Positions 1 through 7,700 of a DNA stretch of 15,183 bases are shown here, piece after piece (the first letter of the stretch is position 1; each line of letters starts with the position of its first letter). The DNA is from Planctomycetota bacterium (GTDB taxonomy: Bacteria; Planctomycetota; PUPC01; JACPCR01): assembly GCA_030740295.1 (NCBI GenBank), contig JASLXP010000601.1, positions 1 through 15,183 on the forward strand, given 5' to 3'. The position numbers were made by a program, and so were the translations under genes. The notes under the pieces were generated by a model. It searched no databases. It saw only the letters and a program-made list of their open reading frames with translations, and was not told the DNA's origin.

Positions 1-1
1 G

Positions 2-1708
2 GAGCTGACATTTCCCGAAGTCATTCCCCTCGATGCGTCACGCGAAACCGGCACCCTGGTGGTCACTGGTTCTGAATACCTTGATGTGAAGGTGAAGAGC
101 CGTACCGGCCTGAGCCAGATAGCGTTGGAAGATCTGCCGGCAAACATGCGGCCCAAGGATGCATTCTTCGCGGGCACGTATGTCAGCCATCCTTTCAACC
201 TCGTGCTGACGGCCACCCGGATCGTGCCGAAAGTCACAGCCTCCGTGGCCAGCGTGGTGACGATTCTGAAAGAGAACCTCCAGCTCAAGAGCGCCATTCA
301 GTATCGCATTCGCAAAGCCGGAATCTTCAAGGTCAGTTTCAAGATTCCTGCCTCACTCGATATCCGGGAAGTCGGCAGCGACCAGACTGTCGATGACTAC
401 TCGGTGGTGGAAGAGAATGAGCAGAAGACCGTCACCGTGAATCTGGCGAGCCGGGCTTTTGGCGAGTTCACACTGCCTGTGCTTTGCGAGGAATTGCGTG
501 AAGCAGAGACCGGCCAACTCTCGCTCCCCGTGCTGGAAGTGGTCGATGTTTCTCGTCAGACGGGAGCCATCGCGGTAGCGGTCCATGAAACACTGGAGGC
601 CAAGGTTGAGGATTCTGAGAACGCGACGCCTCTAGGCATTCAGGAGCTTCAGAACGCGAGACTGCGAGCCGATACCAAGAGCGGGGCGCGCACAGTGTTC
701 GGCTTCCACTACGTCAAGCAGCCTGTCTCTGTTGACCTGAGTGTGGAAAAGCGGAAACCCCACGTCACGGCCCGTGTGGACACGCTGGTTCAGATCGCTG
801 AGGACGCGGTTAAGCTCAGGACCTGGCTGGTTTATGCCGTCAATTATGCCGGCATCACCGACCTCTCCTTTTCCGTTCCCGGCGGCCTGGGTGATGACCT
901 GCGCATCTCCGGCGCCAACATCAAGGAGAAGGTTCGGACTACGGAGGAAGCCGAAGAAGGCGCACCCAAACGGGACCGATGGCGAGTGAGCCTTCAGAGC
1001 GAAACCATTGGCGAATACCAACTGCTGTTGGAGTACGAAACCAAGCTCGAAGGCATCAGAAAAGAATCGGGCGCGGACTTTGCCGTTCCGGAGATCATCG
1101 TTCACGACGTGGCCCGTGAAAACGGCTTCGTTGCCGTCACGAAAGGCCCTAACGTCGAGGTCGTGGAAGACATCAAAGGTCTCGACCCCATCGATTCGAG
1201 AGAACTGCCGGACTCTCGCCTCGCGACTCCGGGCACTTTCCTCTCCTTCAAGTACCTCTACCACCCTTACACGCTCAAGCTCAAGGCGACGCTCCATGAT
1301 TACGTCAGCGTGCTTCAGAGCCTGGTGAATGAAGCTTACCTCGAGTCGGTTATCTCAAAGGACGGAGTCATCATGACCGAGGCGCGCTACCTGGTGCAGA
1401 CAAATCAGCTCCAACTGCTGCCGTTGACACTGCCGGAGAACTCCGAGGTCCGTTCGCTCTTCGTGAACGGCCAGGCAGAGCGGCCAAGAAAGGGAGAAAG
1501 TGGCGAGCTCCTCGTCCCGGTGGCGAAGGTGACCCCTGGGCAATCTTTCATGGTCAGCATTGTTTATGAATCACAAGAAGACGGCGGTGAGATGGGTTGG
1601 CTCGGCCAGTTGAATACTTCCGCGCCCGGATCCCTCAGCTCAGAGACATCGAGACGACCACCGCAGCCGAGACCAAGACCATTCGTCTTACGTTCCACAA
1701 GCCGGTAA
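2..1708 (+). CDS. Giant modular envelope protein A, 5'-truncated and frameshifted fragment
   Basis: The frame is open at the left edge (codons from position 2), so the true start lies outside the window; a GTG at 59 is only internal. I do not recognise the family. The product consists of tandem type I modules, each opening with a strand like VPEIIVHDVARENGFVAV (at 1085). Earlier copies are FPEVIPLDASRETGTLVV (at 11) and LPVLEVVDVSRQTGAIAV (at 524), about 170-187 residues apart. A type II module with LTLPENSEVRSLFVNG (1426-1473) and IVYES (1559-1573) follows. No membrane segment or catalytic motif is seen; an extracytoplasmic beta-rich scaffold is an inference. From about 1600 the frame turns into Ser/Pro/Arg-rich nonsense and stops at 1708, while the module continues in the frame that ends at 9120. 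This is therefore the front part of a broken gene, not a separate short gene. Confidence 0.72.
   Translation, partial: ELTFPEVIPLDASRETGTLVVTGSEYLDVKVKSRTGLSQIALEDLPANMRPKDAFFAGTYVSHPFNLVLTATRIVPKVTASVASVVTILKENLQLKSAIQYRIRKAGIFKVSFKIPASLDIREVGSDQTVDDYSVVEENEQKTVTVNLASRAFGEFTLPVLCEELREAETGQLSLPVLEVVDVSRQTGAIAVAVHETLEAKVEDSENATPLGIQELQNARLRADTKSGARTVFGFHYVKQPVSVDLSVEKRKPHVTARVDTLVQIAEDAVKLRTWLVYAVNYAGITDLSFSVPGGLGDDLRISGANIKEKVRTTEEAEEGAPKRDRWRVSLQSETIGEYQLLLEYETKLEGIRKESGADFAVPEIIVHDVARENGFVAVTKGPNVEVVEDIKGLDPIDSRELPDSRLATPGTFLSFKYLYHPYTLKLKATLHDYVSVLQSLVNEAYLESVISKDGVIMTEARYLVQTNQLQLLPLTLPENSEVRSLFVNGQAERPRKGESGELLVPVAKVTPGQSFMVSIVYESQEDGGEMGWLGQLNTSAPGSLSSETSRRPPQPRPRPFVLRSTSR
1588..1615 (+). 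other. Frameshift breaking giant gene A
   Basis: Module homology passes from the frame of codon 1562 to the frame of codon 1615. The new frame cannot extend upstream of the TGA at 1588, so the shift lies in about 1591-1615. The simplest repair is one extra base after the TTG at 1610-1612: TTGGAATAC would read L-E-Y and continue directly into FRARIPQL. No canonical X_XXY_YYZ slippery heptamer is present (GGGTTGG at 1594-1600 only resembles one). A recent one-base deletion or an assembly error is more likely than programmed frameshifting. Confidence 0.75.
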
Positions 1709-4700
1709 CCGACAAAGTAAAGATCCGATTTGCAGCGGAGACCGGCCACGACGGCGCGGATGGCGGAAACGTTATCTTTCCTCAGGTCAGTTTTCTGAAC
1801 GCGCTGAATCAGAAAGGCCAGGCTGAAGTCCATGTCCATCATTCCCTGTTTGCTCGAATAGTGGCTGTAGAGCAGGTGAGGCGTGTGTTCGAAGACCCAT
1901 CGAAATCATCGGCGCAGATCGAACAAGCCAGGCGAGCCTGGCGCACCTATGCGATTTGGCGACCGGACTACCGAATAGTTGTCGACGCGAAACCTGTGCC
2001 TCTCGATACTTACGCAAAGGTCCTTTCGGCCTTCGAGGTGCGGGAACAGCAGATGTTCCTGACTTCGAGAATCTTGTTTCAGGTTAACAAAGGAGAGCGA
2101 CACCGGGTTCGCTTCGAGCTGCCTTCGGACTGGGAGATTCTCAACGTCAGACACGCAGAGGAGGAAGTGGACTGGGCTGAATCCGTGGCAGCGAAAAAGC
2201 GAATCATCGAAGTGGAATTGGCCTCGCGTCTCGGCCGCGGAGACACCTACGTCTGCGAAGTCAGGTGCCGCCGAAGCCCGGACGATTGGCTTGCCAGAGA
2301 TTGGGTCACACGAACTGTTTCGATGCCAAAGGTATGGGTTCAGGATGCCACCACACAGGACGGCATTCTGGCTGTCGCGTCGGACGATTCGTTCGAGCTG
2401 AACGATCTGGACCTGACCGCTCTGAAATCCATGGACACGCGAAAGCTCAGTGAAATGGGCTATGCCTCCGCCGGGCTGAGGCTGGGGTATTCCTATCAGC
2501 GCGAATACGGCGGCTCACTTGAAGTCATCAGACGCAGTCCGCGCATCGGCGCGGTGGTCACTCAATATGTCAGGATGGAGCGCGACGTTTACCGGGTGCA
2601 CGCGCTGGTCGATTTCGATATCAAGCATGCCGCTACGGACGCGCTGTGGATTGAGTTGCCCAAGGGCATCGGGAAAGAAGTGGAGATTCGCGGGCCGCAA
2701 ATCAAAGAGCGAGGCCTGGTCGAACGTGAAGGCGCAACCGGCGACGTATGGAAAATCGGCCTCTACCGAAAATGGGTCGGCGCCTATCGCATGACCGTCT
2801 CGTATGAAAGATCCATAGCCAGTGGAAAGAACCGGGTTCAATTCGGGAACATCAAAGCCCTCGACATCCATCGCCAGTCCGGGTTCATCGCGGTCGAAGC
2901 CAGCTCCGATATCGAAATCCATCCCCAGACCAGGAATCTCATCGAGGTGGATGTCTCGCAGATCCCGAACCATCCGTCCTACCGGTCTGCCAGCCGGATC
3001 ATCTACGCGTATAAATGGCTGACGCCTTCCTACGAATTGCTCCTCGACATCATTCGGCATCAGGAAGTGAACGTGCTGTCCACCGCAGTTTCGCAGGCGA
3101 ATTACACAACGGTTGTCTCCACGGACGGGACGGCCCGCACCCAGGTGACCCTGACCTTGCGAAACGCATCGATGAGCAGTCTTCCGATCAAACTGCCGCC
3201 CGGGAGCCGCCTGTGGAGCGCTTTCTCAGACGGGAAACCAGTCAAGCCGGCCCGCACGGGCGAGCTTCTCGCCATCCCCATCCCCATCGCCGAACAGCAG
3301 GAAAAAGTCTTCCCCGTGATTCTCACCTACGAATCAGAACTGGGAGGGCTCTCCGCTTTCGGCAGCCTGTCTCTCGCAGGAGTCAGAGTGGCAGGCGTGC
3401 CGGTAATCTCGACGCACTGGTCTCTTTACCTCCCGCCGGGCTTTCAATACCTGGGCTACGGTGGGAACATGGAATACCGAAGTGTTCCGCCAGTGATATC
3501 GTGTCTGAACAACCTCAGAAGCCTCGGGGAGCTGGTTGCCGGGCTGGGTCGGGATTACCGGATTCCACGGGGCGGCGGGGACGCACAACGGGCATCATCT
3601 AAAGAGTTATCTGGGCAAGCGGAGGGCGGGGGTGAGGTTTCATCCGATTTTGCCATGGATGCCATCGATGGACGAGTCGACCCCATTCGCGCCGAACGGT
3701 TCGGAGAGCCTCCGGCAAAGGAAGATCCCGATAATGAGGACATCACCCTGAGCACCACGAATGGGTCCGTTTCTGGCAGGGACGAAAATCTGACGACTGG
3801 TGACGGAAATATAAACCTGTCCTCGACTACTGGCCTTGGCGCTCCGCCATCTCCCGGCTTATCCCCGCCCGCTGAGGCCGAGCGCGATCCTGCAGCCCCA
3901 CAGATAAAAGCCGAAGGCAGAGGATTCCAATCCCTCGCGGGCATAGGAACCTCCTATGCTGCTCGGCAACCTGTCCCACGGAGGAAGAAGCAACGCCTCG
4001 ATGAGTTGAAGCTGCTTTCCATGGAAATCGAGATACCGGCTTCGGGCACGGTCCATTCATTCAAACGTCTCGGCGGAAATCCGGACGTGCGGGTTACGTT
4101 TGTCTCACGCAACGCTGCTGAGTGGGCGGGCATCATTCTCACGATTAGCTTCGTTGCTCTGTCCGTGTGGCTCTGCACGGCAAAGCAAATGCATGCGCTC
4201 TTCCTGCTCATTATCTCTGCAGTTGTCTTTGTTGGTCTGCTCATGGCCATTTCAGAAGTACTGAGGCCTTACTGTGATGCCGCGCTGTTCGGCGTGGCAA
4301 TCTTTGCCGTCTACCGGTTCTGCCGGTGGGTGGGCGCCAAGTGCATGGGTCTTTCAGATCCAGCGTCTGTCGATGGGCCATCAAAACCGAGAGCTTTACT
4401 TAGAGACCGCTCAAAAATAACTTCACATTTTCGAAAAATGGCCATGTGCCACGGTTTGCTTGCCAAACCGTGCAGATCACGTTGTTCGCACGGATTGGCA
4501 AGCAATCCGTGGCACATGTTCAGTTATACAAAATGGGAAGTTACTTCTGCGTGGCCCCTTGTGCTGGCTCTGCTGTTGTTGCCCGCCCTCTTCGGTCCGC
4601 CCTCTCTGTTCGCGGAAGAGACGAAGCAAAAGCGGAATGAATCGAAATGGATGCCCGAAAGAACGATTTACGTGCCCTATAACCCGAAAGACAAGGAACT

Positions 4701-7700
4701 GCCAAAGAAGCTGGAGAAGGTCTATCTGCCCTACGAAGACTTCATGGAGCTGTGGGAACGGGCCAATCCCGGGGCCGTGAAGAAAGGCAAAAAACCGGTC
4801 GTGCCTTACACCATCAGCAACGCCGTGTACAAGGGCCGCCTCGAAGGCCTGCAAGCCGTCTTCGATGCCCGCTTTGAAATCCGGACCTTCAGCGATGAAT
4901 GGACAAAGGTTCAACTCCGACTCACTGGCGCCATTCGCCAGGCAAAGCTTGGAGAGAGAGAGGCCACTTTGTCGCCAGGCAGGAGAGGGTATTCCCTCGG
5001 GTTGGACAAGAAGGGCCGCCACGTCCTGACGGTCACCTTTGCTGTTCCCGCTCAGAACGAATCGGGCACGGGCAAGTTTTCATTTGCCGTTCCCAGGACC
5101 CCGACCACCGTATTGAGTTTCGTATTGCCGTCTGCAGATCTCGATGTAGTGCTCGACCCCGCCCACGGGGGACAGAGGATCACTCAGGTGAACGGACAGC
5201 CGGTACTGGAAGGGAAGCTTGGGAGCGTTAACTCCGTCACCCTCCGCTGGTCACCCAAAGCCGGCCGGAGCGCCAACGGAATTGCAGCACACGTCGAGGT
5301 CAGAAACCAGAGCGTCGTGACTCTCCGTGAAGCCTACGTGGAAACACGAAGTCTCTTGACCCTGAACGTAACCAGAAAGGCCATCAACACGCTTCTCCTT
5401 CAGGTGGGCAAGCCTCTCACGGTTTACGGAGTCGAAGGCGAGAAGGTCAAAGGCTGGGCCATCGACGCTGACGACCCCGACAGAATCCGGGTCTCTTTCC
5501 TGGAATCTGTCAGTGACAAAACCACCCTTCAGATTGATGCAGGCGCAAAAACTGACGGAGAGCAGAAACCGTTCGGCGTGCCACTTATCTCCGCAGTCGG
5601 CGTGGCCAGAGAGTCGGGCACTGTAGTTCTGGCAAGCCAGCCGAATCTGAAATGCGAGGTCCTCGAAACCACAGGCATGCGGAGAATCAATCTGACCCGC
5701 GGGCTCGGCTCCGCCGATGTCGCACAAGGCTTCGCGCCGCTTTGCGCCTTTGCATATTCTAGCGGCCCTGTTTCGCTCAGAGCCAAAGTCGAACCGGCCG
5801 CCTCCGAATTCGCCGCATCCGTGGATTCACTCTTCTCCATTGATGCTGACGAAATTGCACTCCAGAGCCGGCTCACACTCACTCTGAAGAGCGGCCCCAT
5901 TTTCGGGGCCGAAGTGGACCTGCCACTCTCGTGGAAGGTCAAGAATATCAAGGGGGCGCCCGTAAAGGAGTGGTGGCTGACGAGCCATCCCGGTGTTCAA
6001 CGTGTGAATATCAGTTTCAAAAGTCCCATCAGAACGAAAGCCATCCTGAGTCTGGAAGCAACTTCGCCCGTCACCGGGACGGATGACATTCTGTTCGTGA
6101 ACCCGAGGGTGAGGGGCACCATCGAGCAGCCGGGAACAATGGTCCTCGCTGCGTTCCGTGATTACACCTTGCGCACGCTGAAGGCCGAGGGCCTCCGCCC
6201 TCTCGACATTCGTAATGTTGCCGCAGAGCACCAGGTCAGTGAAGGGTTCACGCCGGTCATGGCATATTCATACATTGCCCCGGAACATCGGCTGAGCGTT
6301 GCCCGAAGCGAAGTCACACCCATGGTCACAGCCACCAGCGTGACCCACGTTACCGTTGAATCGGGCACCATGCGATGTGCGATAACGCTGCGGTACAACG
6401 TCCGCCGCGCGGCAATCGACACTTGTGAGTTCTCACTGCCCGAGTCCGTGGGCAATCAGATCGACGTGAAATCTCCGCTCGTTCGACAGGTACGGTCATC
6501 GGTCGCCGGCGAAGGCATGGACGCGAGGCGAGTCTGGACCCTGAAACTTCACGCTCCCAAAACTGGGTTGATCGATCATTCGTTCACTCTCGAGCTGCCC
6601 CTCCCGGACAAGGCCGATATTCAGATCCCCCGGCCGGACATCATCGGAGTGGACCGCGCTCGCGCCTACGTCGTACTGACCAATCAGTCAGAGTACATTG
6701 TGAAAGAGAAGGTCCGGAAGAACATCCGGGAAGTGCCGCTGAAAGAGCTTCCCTTCTTCCCCGTGGGAGGCCAGGTCAACCGCGCGGCCACCGCATACAG
6801 TGCACGGAGCGACGACTGGAAACTCGAATTCGCCAAGGAACTGACCACGATGCAGGAGCTGACGGAAGCATCTGTCGATTGGGCCGAGATAAAGATATCG
6901 ATCAGCGAGGAAGGCAAGATGCTCTCCAAGGTCACTTATCACATGCAGAACCGAACCGAACAGTACCTGGAGCTCGAGATGCCTGACGGATCCGAGATCT
7001 GGAGCGTCTTTGTGGCCGATAAACCCGTCCGCCCGGCGGTCATCGAGAGAGAGAACCGCACCAACACTCTCATACCACTCGTAAAGACCAGCTCCGCCGA
7101 TCTCGCCTTTGATGTAGAAATCGTCTACGAACACAGGTTACCCGAGGGCTTCGGCACCAGTGGACGGGAAGAACTGCTCGGCCCAAAAGTCATCAAGGTA
7201 CCGGTCATCAAGACTCTCTTGACAGTCCACCTGCCGGAAAACCACCGCTTCTTCCTGTTCGGCGGCAACGTCGATGAGATCATCAGCGAAGTATCCCTCG
7301 TCGAGAAAGTGGAATCCCTGGTGCGAGAGCAGGTGCAGCTCCTCAGGTCCTATGAATCCAGCCAGAAAATCAGCTTCAGCAGGAAGAAAGCGCAGAGCAA
7401 TCTTAAGAAGCTTGACAAGAAGATTGAGGAATCCCTCGCAGAGGTAGAGCGCCGAAATGCCATACGGCTCCGGCAATCGAAGCGAAAAGAGCTTGGCCGT
7501 TACCAGCAAGAGAAGTTCGAGGACCAAATCGCGAAGAACCATGACGACGGGGTCTCGCTCCTTCAACTGTGGTCTGACAACAAATTCCAGCAGGAGGTCC
7601 TCGACAAACAGTTCAGTCAGCAGCAGGAAGACCAGGAGCAGTCGCTCACGATTCAAGGATCGCAATCCGCGGCACTGGCGAATATCGACCTGCAACGGCC

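Noticed and set aside
632..1297. Long minus-strand frame, with others at 2515-3060, 4477-5022 and 7138-7719
   Set aside because: These are antisense to the modular coding region, show no family resemblance, and arise from codon bias of the plus-strand gene.
1591..1615. Programmed -1 frameshift site
   Set aside because: GGGTTGG at 1594-1600 does not satisfy X_XXY_YYZ, and no clear downstream stem was seen; a one-base loss explains the data more simply.
4311..4517. Minus-strand frame through the palindromic element
   Set aside because: The palindrome reads similarly on both strands, so an open frame there is expected; no start signal or homology is visible.
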